From assembly GCA_041739275.1 (NCBI GenBank), contig JBGSOF010000035.1, forward strand, positions 1 to 64,000: a DNA stretch of 64,000 bases, in the 5' to 3' direction. The translations under genes and the position numbers were made by a program. Source of the DNA: WGMI01 sp041739275. GTDB taxonomy: Bacteria; Bacteroidota; Bacteroidia; Flavobacteriales; Schleiferiaceae. Positions 1 to 7,164 of this stretch are shown piece by piece. The number at the start of each line of letters is the position of its first letter. The first letter of the stretch is position 1. The notes under the pieces were generated by a model, which was given only the letters and a program-made list of their open reading frames with translations, searched no databases and was not told where the DNA came from.

Positions 1-62
1 GGCCAAAGCGTACGCGGGTAGGACAAGAGAGGGCTGCGCCGGTCTAAAAAGCTCCTTTCTTT

Positions 63-94
63 CCTTCTTTCTTTGGAGCAGCAAAGAAAGAAGG
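63..94. repeat. Perfect 13-bp inverted repeat (hairpin) in repeat copy 1
   Basis: CCTTCTTTCTTTG (63-75) pairs perfectly with CAAAGAAAGAAGG (82-94) around the 6-nt loop GAGCAG. No T-tract follows on either strand, so it does not look like an intrinsic terminator. The same loop and right arm recur at 1466-1490, where the left arm is shortened to roughly 8 bp. It could be a REP-like palindrome or part of a small non-autonomous element; its function is unknown. Confidence 0.75.
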
Positions 95-139
95 CCTCCG
101 CGGCAGCGGGGTGAACATCAAGGTCGTAGAGAGGGAATG
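71..139. repeat. Direct repeat core, copy 1 (69 bp)
   Basis: This 69-bp core matches 1466-1534 with one difference by eye (GAACATC here, GAATATC there), an offset of 1395 bp. Weaker similarity continues on both sides: GGCCAAAGCGTAC at 1-13 matches 1350-1362, GTAGGACAAGAGAG follows in both, and AGCCGGAA follows the core in both. The whole unit is about 215-300 bp, and copy 1 may extend past the window edge. The two copies bracket the fasciclin gene. Confidence 0.8.
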
Positions 140-590
140 AATAGCGCAGGCCAACTTTAAAGCATCATCGGCGAAGCCGGAAAACATCGAATCCAAGGCT
201 TAAATAAACAAAATCGGACGAGAAAGGAAATCATTACAGTTCAATCATGCTGGCTCCATTATTGTCTAAATGTTTGCATGAAAACCATGTCTCTCCCTAG
301 AATTATCCTGTGAACCAAGTTTATCCCTAAAGAAAGCCGCAATAGGAGCCATGGCACATTCCTATCCACTGATTTTCCTCTTATATGTAAGTCAGTGAGC
401 TTTACATCAGTGAAGAGCACGAGCAGTAAACCGGACAAGTACGCACGCTCGGGATCGATGGAAGGGCGAGGGCTCGATACGTCTTTTGTGTAAGAAAATC
501 CGGCTATTGTTAACAAATCGTCACATTCGAGAAAACCTGGAACAAGCCGGGCGCAGGGGCGTTCATTTCATAAACAACACCCCAAACAAC

Positions 591-998
591 ATGAACATTG
601 TTCAGACAGCCATCGAAAATGGCTCTTTCAAAACCCTCGTAGCTGCCGTAACAGCTGCCGAATTGGTCGAAACCTTGAGCGGTACCGGACCCTTCACCGT
701 TTTTGCACCCGTAGACGCCGCTTTTGAGGCTCTGCCCGCCGGAACCGTAGAGTCTTTGGTACAGCCCGAAAACAAAGCCAAATTGCAAGGCATTCTCACC
801 TACCACGTAGTTGCAGGCAAAGTAATGTCAGCCGATTTGTCAGATGGCATGGTTGCCGCCACCGTAAACGGAGCGAACATCACCATCCACATCAAAGACG
901 GAAAAGTGATGATCAACGACGCAGAAGTCGTAACCGCTGATGTGGAAACCGACAACGGAGTCATTCACGTCATCAACAAAGTGATTCTGCCCGCGTAA
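591..998 (+). CDS. Fasciclin (FAS1) domain protein
   Basis: A 135-residue protein made of a single FAS1 domain, a fold generally linked to adhesion or matrix interactions. The H1 motif GPFTVFAPVDAAF sits near residue 33, the YH motif (YHVVAGKV) mid-domain, and the H2 region ends in VIHVINKVILPA at the C-terminus. The frame is open to 486, but the extra 35 residues are basic and unlike a signal peptide, so I chose the ATG at 591, where single-domain FAS1 proteins usually begin. No signal peptide is visible, so either the protein is cytoplasmic or it leaves by an unrecognised route. It stands alone between two repeat copies and is followed by a good intrinsic terminator, so it is probably monocistronic. 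The family call is firm; the biological role is not known. Confidence 0.9.
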   Translation: MNIVQTAIENGSFKTLVAAVTAAELVETLSGTGPFTVFAPVDAAFEALPAGTVESLVQPENKAKLQGILTYHVVAGKVMSADLSDGMVAATVNGANITIHIKDGKVMINDAEVVTADVETDNGVIHVINKVILPA

Positions 999-1023
999 TC
1001 AGAATTGTTTTTCAGAAAAAGAG

Positions 1024-1046
1024 CCCTGCCAAAAGCAGGGTTTTTT
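1024..1046 (+). terminator. Rho-independent terminator of the fasciclin gene
   Basis: CCCTGC (1024-1029), loop CAAAA, GCAGGG (1035-1040), then six T. An outer stem, TTCAGAAAA (1011-1019) with TTTTCTGAA (1048-1056), extends the structure. It lies 25 nt after the stop codon. Confidence 0.85.
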
Positions 1047-1434
1047 GTTTTCTGAAGAAAGAGAGTTCAAAGATCTTATGAGGGCAGCAGGAACTTCTGG
1101 GGACTACGGAGATTTGATCTTGTCTTGAGCTCCTTAAAGTTATGCGTTAGCCAGAAATCGAGAGGACATTACCGCCATTAGGGATAATTCAAATTATGCT
1201 GTTCAATCTCGACTGATTGTAGCTACTATTAATCAACGAGGTGTCCGAATATCAAAGGGCCTAAAGCCTCTCGACTCCGGGACCCGCCAGCGACGCCGAG
1301 TCGCACAAGAGCCGCAATTTCCAATTTAATATTCTGCGGCGGCGACCTCGGCCAAAGCGTACCTAAAAAAATCAAAAACGAGGTAGGACAAGAGAGCGCG
1401 CCCGGTAGAAAAGATTCAGGGTTGGATCTCCGAC

Positions 1435-1458
1435 AGAGCCACGAGCCATCGTGGCTCT
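1435..1458. repeat. Perfect 10-bp inverted repeat next to repeat copy 2
   Basis: AGAGCCACGA (1435-1444) pairs perfectly with TCGTGGCTCT (1449-1458) around the loop GCCA. It has no equivalent at the matching place in copy 1. It ends 3-4 nt before the shorter hairpin of the repeat core (about 1462-1484), making a tandem of two stem-loops. No T-tract follows directly. Confidence 0.75.
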
Positions 1459-1465
1459 ACTTTTT

Positions 1466-1534
1466 CTTTGGAGCAGCAAAGAAAGAAGGCCTCCGCGGCA
1501 GCGGGGTGAATATCAAGGTCGTAGAGAGGGAATG
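1466..1534. repeat. Direct repeat core, copy 2 (69 bp)
   Basis: Partner of 71-139 with a single substitution by eye. The left arm of the hairpin is shorter here (TTTCTTTG with CAAAGAAA). Similarity continues into 1535-1655 with gaps (AGCCGGAAGACCTCGA here, AGCCGGAAAACATCGA in copy 1). Confidence 0.8.
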
Positions 1535-1832
1535 TACAGCGAAGGCCTTGATACCCTTCTCGATTTTAATCATCCAACGGCCATGCATCTCGGCGCGAAA
1601 CAATACCCAACGGCGTAGCCGGAAGACCTCGATTCTGAAGACCCGGAAAAAAGTGAAGGGCAGAGAGATGGCTTCAAATGATTTGAATGTTCTTACCTCC
1701 TAAAGCTGCGCGAGTCCCAGCGTAAAATAATTTCATTTTCTAGAAGCATATTTCAAATCCCTAATTAATGATCCCCTCCGGGCATGCACTGCGCTCCGCC
1801 CAATCAACAGACATCAGCTCTATCTCCGTTTG

Positions 1833-1840
1833 TACATTTG
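1833..1840 (+). promoter_or_regulatory. Possible -7 box (TACATTTG) of efp
   Basis: TACATTTG fits the Bacteroidota -7 consensus TAnnTTTG and lies 28 nt before the chosen efp start. There is no TTG at the expected distance upstream (1811-1813 is ACA), so this rests on one element only. Confidence 0.35.
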
Positions 1841-1868
1841 GGCGCTTTATCAACCGCACCAAACGCTT

Positions 1869-2432
1869 ATGGCTTCTACTGCCGACATCCGCAACGGGCT
1901 TTGCATCGACCACGACGGACAGCCTTTTCAAATCATCGAATTCTTGCACGTCAAACCGGGCAAAGGAGCCGCATTTGTGCGCACTAAAATGCGCAACCTC
2001 AACAACGGCCGGGTGCTCGACCACACGTTTCCATCGGGTGCCAAACTGAGCGAAATCCGCGTCGAAACGCGCGACTATCAGTACCTGTACAAAGACGGCG
2101 AAGGGTTCCACTTCATGAACAACGAGGACTTCAACCAAGTGGTTCTGCCCGAGGCGGTCATCAACGCGCCTCACTTTCTCAAAGAAGGAATGAACTGCAT
2201 GGTGGTATTTCACGCCGACGAAGAGCGCCCGCTGTCGTGCGATCTCCCCATGACCGTGACCCTCGAAATCACGTACACCGAACCTGGGCTCAAAGGCAAT
2301 ACCGCAACCAACGCCAGCAAACTCGCCACCGTTGAAACAGGCGCCGAAATTCGCGTGCCCCTTTTTATCGAACAAGGCGAGCGCATTGTGGTAAACACCG
2401 CCGACGGGTCTTATCGCGAACGCGCCAAGTAA
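1869..2432 (+). CDS. efp: Elongation factor P
   Basis: A translation factor that binds the ribosome between the P and E sites and relieves stalling at polyproline runs. The 187-residue length matches the family. The N-terminal KOW-like domain carries the tip loop VKPGKG with Lys32 at the position that is modified or acts unmodified in other bacteria. Two OB domains follow, ending in the conserved segment around ERIVVNTADGSYRERAK. The frame is open 13 codons further upstream, but the ATG at 1869 gives the standard N-terminus MASTADIRNG. It lies 18 nt ahead of an LpxD-like gene on the same strand, an arrangement I recall from flavobacteria. No EF-P modification gene is visible nearby. Confidence 0.96.
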   Translation: MASTADIRNGLCIDHDGQPFQIIEFLHVKPGKGAAFVRTKMRNLNNGRVLDHTFPSGAKLSEIRVETRDYQYLYKDGEGFHFMNNEDFNQVVLPEAVINAPHFLKEGMNCMVVFHADEERPLSCDLPMTVTLEITYTEPGLKGNTATNASKLATVETGAEIRVPLFIEQGERIVVNTADGSYRERAK

Positions 2433-2450
2433 ACGTTCTAATCTGAAATT

Positions 2451-3389
2451 ATGAAGTTTCCCGAACCTCGACGTCTCGATGAATTGGCTCGGTTGCTGGG
2501 CTGTGACTTTGCCGGGCCAGAAGACTTCAAAGTGCTTGGATTCAACGAAATACACCGCGTTGAAGAAGGCGACATCGCCTTTGTCGACCATCCCAAATAC
2601 TACGAGAAGGCGCTGAATTCAGCGGCCTCGGTGGTGCTGATCAATCAAGCGGTCGAGGTTCCCAAAGGCAAGGCCTTGCTCTTGAGCGACGACCCTTTTC
2701 GCGACTTCAACAAGCTGGCAAAGCATTTTTCAGAATTCGTCCCTTATTCGGACCCCATTGCTCCCGACGCTTCGGTGGGTGCGAATACTTGGATTGGCCC
2801 GAACGTCTCGATCGCGAAAGGCGTGCGCATCGGAAGCGAATGCCGCATCCACCCCAATGTGGTGTTGTTGCCCGGAACCATACTCGGCGACCGCGTCGTG
2901 ATTCAGGCGGGCAGTGTGATCGGTTCAGATGCCTTTTACTACAAGAAGCGCCCCACGGGCTACGACCGACTTCTCTCGAGCGGGTGGGTTGAAATTGAAG
3001 ACGATGTCGAAATAGGCGCGGGCTGTACCATCGATCGCGGGGTGAGCCACGTGACGCGAATTGGCAAGGGAAGCAAGCTCGACAACCAAGTGCAGATCGG
3101 ACACGACACAGTTTTGGGCGAACATTGTTTGCTCGCGGCTCAAGTAGGCGTGGCGGGTTGTGTCACCATTGGCAATCACGTAACCTTGTGGGGGCAAGTG
3201 GGCATCACCAGTGGCATCGAGATTGGAGATCGAGCTGTTTTGTTGGGCCAATCGGGGGTGACCAAGTCGCTCGAAGGCGGCAAAACCTATTTCGGCTCTC
3301 CGGCTTCAGAGGCGCGGAGAATGTATCGAGAGCTCGCCAGTCTCCGAATTCTACCCGAGATTATCGAGCAACTCGATCTCGAGTCTTGA
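2451..3389 (+). CDS. LpxD-like UDP-3-O-acylglucosamine N-acyltransferase
   Basis: A 312-residue left-handed beta-helix acyltransferase. An N-terminal domain (about 1-100) resembles the uridine-binding domain of LpxD. From about residue 105 there are many hexapeptide repeats of the type IGPNVS, IGSECR, IHPNVV, IGKGSK and IGHDTV, the last carrying the conserved IGHD histidine. True LpxD N-acylates UDP-3-O-acyl-glucosamine in lipid A synthesis. In Bacteroidota a second LpxD-like paralogue often sits beside efp, and this may be that copy rather than the main LpxD. The neighbours here do not include lpxA, fabZ or lpxC. Its 3' end overlaps the convergent FGE gene by 29 bp (3361-3389). Confidence 0.8.
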   Translation: MKFPEPRRLDELARLLGCDFAGPEDFKVLGFNEIHRVEEGDIAFVDHPKYYEKALNSAASVVLINQAVEVPKGKALLLSDDPFRDFNKLAKHFSEFVPYSDPIAPDASVGANTWIGPNVSIAKGVRIGSECRIHPNVVLLPGTILGDRVVIQAGSVIGSDAFYYKKRPTGYDRLLSSGWVEIEDDVEIGAGCTIDRGVSHVTRIGKGSKLDNQVQIGHDTVLGEHCLLAAQVGVAGCVTIGNHVTLWGQVGITSGIEIGDRAVLLGQSGVTKSLEGGKTYFGSPASEARRMYRELASLRILPEIIEQLDLES

Positions 3390-4461
3390 GATCGCGCACG
3401 CAGCGGAATCCGAGGTGGCCTTGGCCGCTGTCGAAACTCGAAGCCATTCTCGAACTGGGTCGGTAGTTTGAACAATACTGCTCACTGCACAAAAACGAAC
3501 CTCCCTTAATGACCCGCTTGTCGCTGGCGTAGGGGTCGTTCGGGTCAAAACTATCCGAAGGGCCCAGCGGATCGTGGCAGCTTCCTTGCGCCCTGTACAA
3601 CTCCTTGGTGTCGGGGCGGTAATAATCGGAAGTCCATTCCCACACATTGCCAATCATGTCGAAGAGCCCATACCCATTGGGAGGAAAGCTCCCCACCGCG
3701 GCTGTGCTCTCAAAACCGTCGGCAGAGGTGTTGGCATGGGGAAAGTCTCCTTGAAAATAATTCGCCAGAAACTGCCCTCCGGGCGCGATTTCGTCTCCCC
3801 ATGCAAAGCGCTTACCGGTTTGACCTCCGCGAGAGGCATATTCCCATTCCGCTTCTGTGGGCAAGCGCTTACCCGCCCAGACTGCATAGGCTTCGGCGTC
3901 TTCGAAAGCAATGTGCACCACCGGGTGATTCATGCGGCCGTCAAGGGAAGAACTCGGGCCTTCGGGATGCTTCCAAGAGGCTCCGGGAACCCACTTCCAC
4001 CAGCGGTCGAGGCGGTCGAAGGGAACCGGGCCGGCAGGCGGACTAAAAACGAGCGAGCCCGGAACCAAGAGGCTGTCGGGGGGTTTGGGAACATCCGCGG
4101 GCAATTCTTTTTTGAGGCGCTCCCAATCGATCGGCCGCTCCGCCACGGTCAAATAGCCTGTTTTTTCGACAAATCGAGAAAAATCGGCATTGGTTACCTC
4201 GGTTCGGTCGATGTAAAACGACTTGATTTGCACCTCGATGGAGGGCATTTCGTGGGTCTCGGCATACGATTCGTCGCTGCCCATCACAAAGCTGCCGGCC
4301 TCGATCAAGACCATTCCCGTGTCGGTCTTGCTCAAAAACGACCCGCGGCTCTCTTCTATTTTGGGCTCGTCCGCACTCTGAGCACAGGCATTCACCAAAA
4401 AAATCGCCAGCATGAGGCGCGAAATGCGCAAGAATCTCTGCGCTTGTACTGCTTGAACCAT
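3361..4461 (-). CDS. Formylglycine-generating enzyme-like lipoprotein
   Basis: A 366-residue protein with a lipoprotein signal (lipobox LVNAC, Cys26) and an FGE/SUMF1 domain. FGE oxidises a Cys or Ser in sulfatases to formylglycine. The domain is well preserved: GSFVMGSDE near the start, PTEAEWEYASRGG and GNVWEWTSDYY in the middle, and GGSFLCSEQYC with both redox cysteines (Cys325 and Cys330) before HLGFRC. Keeping both cysteines separates it from the GldJ/GldK gliding lipoproteins, which to my knowledge share the fold without this pair. The ATG at 4461 gives a sensible signal peptide; a GTG at 4497 would overlap the upstream stop (TAGTG) but makes the leader too long. No sulfatase gene lies in the window. 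It is last in the glycan operon and overlaps lpxD tail to tail. Confidence 0.85.
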   Translation of the reverse strand: MVQAVQAQRFLRISRLMLAIFLVNACAQSADEPKIEESRGSFLSKTDTGMVLIEAGSFVMGSDESYAETHEMPSIEVQIKSFYIDRTEVTNADFSRFVEKTGYLTVAERPIDWERLKKELPADVPKPPDSLLVPGSLVFSPPAGPVPFDRLDRWWKWVPGASWKHPEGPSSSLDGRMNHPVVHIAFEDAEAYAVWAGKRLPTEAEWEYASRGGQTGKRFAWGDEIAPGGQFLANYFQGDFPHANTSADGFESTAAVGSFPPNGYGLFDMIGNVWEWTSDYYRPDTKELYRAQGSCHDPLGPSDSFDPNDPYASDKRVIKGGSFLCSEQYCSNYRPSSRMASSFDSGQGHLGFRCVRDLKTRDRVAR

Positions 4462-4496
4462 GCACCAAAGATCGCAAATCGCGACTCTGAAAAACA

Positions 4497-5390
4497 CTAG
4501 ACCCGAACGCCGAGTCGAGCCGCGAGACGAAACATAAAACAGAGCGGCTCCGACCGAAATTCGGAATACGCTTGAACTGCTTCTCTAAAACGAGAGGAGG
4601 CATGAAGCGCCCGCGCCTTTTCGTAGCGCTTTCGCTTGAGGCCGGCCTCCAACTCTGAAGGAGTCAAACCCCACACGGAAAAGCGCGTGCGCATCAGCCG
4701 GTCGACGCGCTCTAAATGCTCTTCGAGATTTGAAGACATTCCGCCTGTTCGATACGCGGTTAAAGGCTGTTGCACCCCCTCAAAATTGAATTTCTCAACG
4801 AGTGCGCGAACCCAAAAATCTAAATCTTCGACCCCCAGCCATTCGAGGCCTTCGAGAAATCCGCCGAGCCGGTCGAATGAACTTCGTTTAAAGAGAACGG
4901 CACTGGGCGCGATCGGGCTGCCGTGGGCGAGTAAATCTCGGGGTCCAAGCACTTTTCTCGCAGGCCGAATTCTTCCCGGCCCTCGAGAGTCGATCAGCCT
5001 GATCGAATGATAGAGGAAGTCAATTTTGGGGTTCTGCAGGAGAATCTTGGCGGTGTGTTCGAGCTTCTCCGGGAGCCAAAAGTCGTCGGCGTCGAGCAGG
5101 GCAATCCAATCGGTTTCGAGGCTGCGGATGCCTGTATTTCTGGCGGCCCCTAAGCCGAGATTTGGCTGTTCGATCAGGCGAATCAGCTCAGGCCATTCGC
5201 GCTGACGTTGTCGCGCTCTTTCAAGGGTTTCGGCATCTCCGCCATCCCAGACCAAAACGATGGCCTCGGGCTTAAAACTCTGCCCCAGAACGGAATCGAC
5301 TGCCTGATCGAGGGTCTCTCGGTCCCGAAAAACCGGAATCACTACCCCGACCGAGAATCGTTTTAGAGGTACTTTTTCGGAAAAAGCCAA
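4497..5390 (-). CDS. Family 2 glycosyltransferase
   Basis: An inverting GT-A glycosyltransferase of about 297 residues. Visible are the nucleotide-binding start SVGVVIPVFRDRETL, the segment GLGAARNTGIR, and the metal-binding LLDADDFW that holds the DxD motif. A conserved EWLGVEDLDFWVR segment follows in the acceptor half. The start is uncertain: the frame is open to 5483 (GTG), which would overlap the upstream gene by 121 bp, so I prefer the TTG at 5390 (28-bp overlap). Substrate and linkage cannot be read from sequence. It lies in a minus-strand series with another GT2, a sulfotransferase and an ABC glycan exporter, which suggests work on the same surface polysaccharide. Confidence 0.88.
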   Translation of the reverse strand: MAFSEKVPLKRFSVGVVIPVFRDRETLDQAVDSVLGQSFKPEAIVLVWDGGDAETLERARQRQREWPELIRLIEQPNLGLGAARNTGIRSLETDWIALLDADDFWLPEKLEHTAKILLQNPKIDFLYHSIRLIDSRGPGRIRPARKVLGPRDLLAHGSPIAPSAVLFKRSSFDRLGGFLEGLEWLGVEDLDFWVRALVEKFNFEGVQQPLTAYRTGGMSSNLEEHLERVDRLMRTRFSVWGLTPSELEAGLKRKRYEKARALHASSRFREAVQAYSEFRSEPLCFMFRLAARLGVRV

Positions 5391-6400
5391 ATTGCTATTT
5401 TCTTGAGAGGTTTTTTGAGCGGTGTCTTGGAGAGAAACGCCGCAATGGGTTGCAGAAATGCTGCAGAGAGCATCCCCAGCCACAATCGCGATCGATACTC
5501 GGAATAACGCCGGTACAAAGCCCTGTTTTGCGCGAAATTGGAAATCGTCCAGCGATGTTTAAAGGTGCTGCCAATCCACCAATTCGAATGCTCGCGCACT
5601 GCCTTTTGAACGGTCTCCATGGGTGGATTTTCTCGAGCAACGATGTCGTCGACGATCTCAAAGATTTCCAAAAACGTATCGGGTCGCTCGCGCGCTCGGT
5701 GTCTCTGCGTTTGGGCGTGTTTTCGAAAAAAATTATAGGGTTCGGGGCGGTATGCAATCTTGCCGAACCTCAGCAACCGGACATACAACAACCAGTCGCC
5801 ATTGAGCCGCATTTCAACGGGCGCTCCGCCGCATTGCTCATAAGCCGATTTCCGGAACAGGGCTGCGCTGGCATTGGGAACGGTATTGTGAAGGATGAGG
5901 TATTCTTCAATTTCTTGCCTGCCGTTGGCCACAAATGATTTTTCCCATCGGTCGGTGTGAAAAACAAATCGATAATTGTCGTTAAAGTTTCGGATCAAGC
6001 CGCCTTTTTCGTCGACCAAAAGACTCTGGTGAAAAGCGAGCACCGCTTGGGGTTCTGCCTTCAACATTTCCACATTCGAACCGAGCAATCGTCGGTTGCA
6101 GGAATCGTCGCTTTCGGCCATCCAAATTAAAGGCGCGCGCGAGAGACTCACCCCTTTGTTCCATTGTCGAAAGGGGCTGCCGCTGTTTACAGAATTGTAT
6201 TCCGTGCGAATTCTCGGATCGAGACCGGCATATCGATCGAGAATGGCTCTGCTCGAGTCGGTGGAAGCGTCGTCTAAAAGAATCAGTTCGAAGTCAGTAA
6301 ACTCCTGATTAAGAATGCTTTCAATTCGCTCTTCGAGATAGTCTGCGTGGTTGTAATTGGGCAAAACCACGCTGACGCTCGGTTGGGAGTTTAGAGCCAT
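5363..6400 (-). CDS. Family 2 glycosyltransferase
   Basis: A 345-residue GT-A enzyme. The N-terminus VSVVLPNYNHADYL is the usual GT2 nucleotide-binding start, followed by ILLDDASTDSS (about residues 40-50) and the DxD-like AESDD near residue 96. A basic, hydrophobic C-terminal tail (LLSAAFLQPIAAFL, then a Lys-rich stretch) may touch the membrane. The gene overlaps the sulfotransferase stop by 10 bp, and its own 3' end overlaps the next GT2. This indicates one transcript. The sugar transferred is unknown. Confidence 0.9.
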   Translation of the reverse strand: MALNSQPSVSVVLPNYNHADYLEERIESILNQEFTDFELILLDDASTDSSRAILDRYAGLDPRIRTEYNSVNSGSPFRQWNKGVSLSRAPLIWMAESDDSCNRRLLGSNVEMLKAEPQAVLAFHQSLLVDEKGGLIRNFNDNYRFVFHTDRWEKSFVANGRQEIEEYLILHNTVPNASAALFRKSAYEQCGGAPVEMRLNGDWLLYVRLLRFGKIAYRPEPYNFFRKHAQTQRHRARERPDTFLEIFEIVDDIVARENPPMETVQKAVREHSNWWIGSTFKHRWTISNFAQNRALYRRYSEYRSRLWLGMLSAAFLQPIAAFLSKTPLKKPLKKIAIWLFPKKYL

Positions 6401-7164
6401 AATCCGCGGGCTTTCCAGCGCTGATACACGGCACTTTGCTGCGCGGCTTCGATTAAATCGATCGGAAAATCGTCCTTTGCGCTGCGGTCAATCTCCGGCC
6501 TGCGAATCGAAATGCCGAGGTTTTTTTCAAGCTCACTCCAGCCGGAACCCCGGACCAAGTGCTCGTACGAAATGTGCGCGATTTTGAACCCGCCCGCATC
6601 CCAACGCTCAACCTGTTCGAGATAGCGTTCCCAAACTCTAAAACACAATACCGGATCTCCGAGCCTCGCATCGCGCCCGCTTTCGGCCTCTCGAAGATTT
6701 CGGTTCCACAAACTCATGGCCACCGCACGCCCGTCTCGATACAGATGAAGAAGTCTGGCGTTTGGAAACACCTCGGTCCACGCCGCGAGCGCAAATGTGT
6801 TGCGCGGATCTTTCCACCCCCAGCGGTAGTTGGCTTTGAACCGAAGCCAGAGCCCTGAGCGCATCGAGAGCTTGAAATGCTCGCGATAGAGATCGACGGC
6901 TTTCAAGTGTGCGAAGGTTCCTTTGGGCAGTTCAAGGGGTTCAATCCAATCGGCACCGGCTTTTTTGAGCGCTTGTTCGTTGAGACTCAAAAACTGAACG
7001 GCTTCGGCATTGTGCTCCTGCATCATCCCCATAAACACCCCCGAATTGTGCAAGCAGCGGCTCAGGAGGCTGGTGCCTGATCGGTGCATCCCAAACACGA
7101 CCAGCGGTTTAAGCCGCTGATTCGACGCGGCGATCGAAGGATACAAGGGCATGCGATCGGGCAT
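6391..7164 (-). CDS. Sulfotransferase family protein
   Basis: A 257-residue protein with the 5'-phosphosulfate-binding loop GMHRSGTSLLSR (about residues 24-35) characteristic of PAPS-dependent sulfotransferases. A second conserved region follows, WGWKDPRNTFAL to LLHLYRDGRAVAMS, matching the 3'-phosphate-binding area. It would move sulfate from PAPS to a hydroxyl or amine of an acceptor, here most likely a sugar of the neighbouring polysaccharide. The start codon directly follows the exporter ATPase stop (TAAATG), so translation is probably coupled. No PAPS-synthesis genes are in the window. The family assignment is good; the substrate is inferred from context only. Confidence 0.85.
   Translation of the reverse strand: MPDRMPLYPSIAASNQRLKPLVVFGMHRSGTSLLSRCLHNSGVFMGMMQEHNAEAVQFLSLNEQALKKAGADWIEPLELPKGTFAHLKAVDLYREHFKLSMRSGLWLRFKANYRWGWKDPRNTFALAAWTEVFPNARLLHLYRDGRAVAMSLWNRNLREAESGRDARLGDPVLCFRVWERYLEQVERWDAGGFKIAHISYEHLVRGSGWSELEKNLGISIRRPEIDRSAKDDFPIDLIEAAQQSAVYQRWKARGLWL

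Larger units (their letters stand above)
1..590. other. Gene-poor stretch upstream of the fasciclin gene
   Basis: I see no convincing gene here. The left part (about 1-215) is one copy of a degenerate direct repeat that recurs at about 1350-1655 and includes a 13-bp perfect hairpin. The rest, about 215-590, looks more A+T-rich than the coding regions and must hold the start signals of the fasciclin gene, but I could not find a TAnnTTTG box with a TTG element. An 85-residue reading frame on the minus strand (259-516) has no recognisable family features and is treated as chance. Confidence 0.6.
1057..1832. other. Gene-poor stretch between the fasciclin gene and efp
   Basis: No supported gene. 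It holds the second degenerate repeat copy (about 1350-1655) with two adjacent hairpins. A 93-codon frame at 1422-1703 runs straight through the repeat and its hairpins and has no protein-like features. I see no tRNA or rRNA signature. The last 200 bp lead into the efp promoter region. Confidence 0.6.

Noticed and set aside
63..94. Hairpin read as an intrinsic terminator
   Set aside because: No T-run follows the stem on either strand and no gene ends just before it in this window.
259..516. 85-residue frame on the minus strand upstream of the fasciclin gene
   Set aside because: No family features and no start signals; it looks like a chance frame.
1422..1703. 93-residue plus-strand frame
   Set aside because: It runs through the direct repeat and its two hairpins, so repeat structure explains it.
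3574..4500. 308-residue plus-strand frame opposite the FGE gene
   Set aside because: The minus-strand gene has clear FGE motifs in the same place, so this is its shadow.
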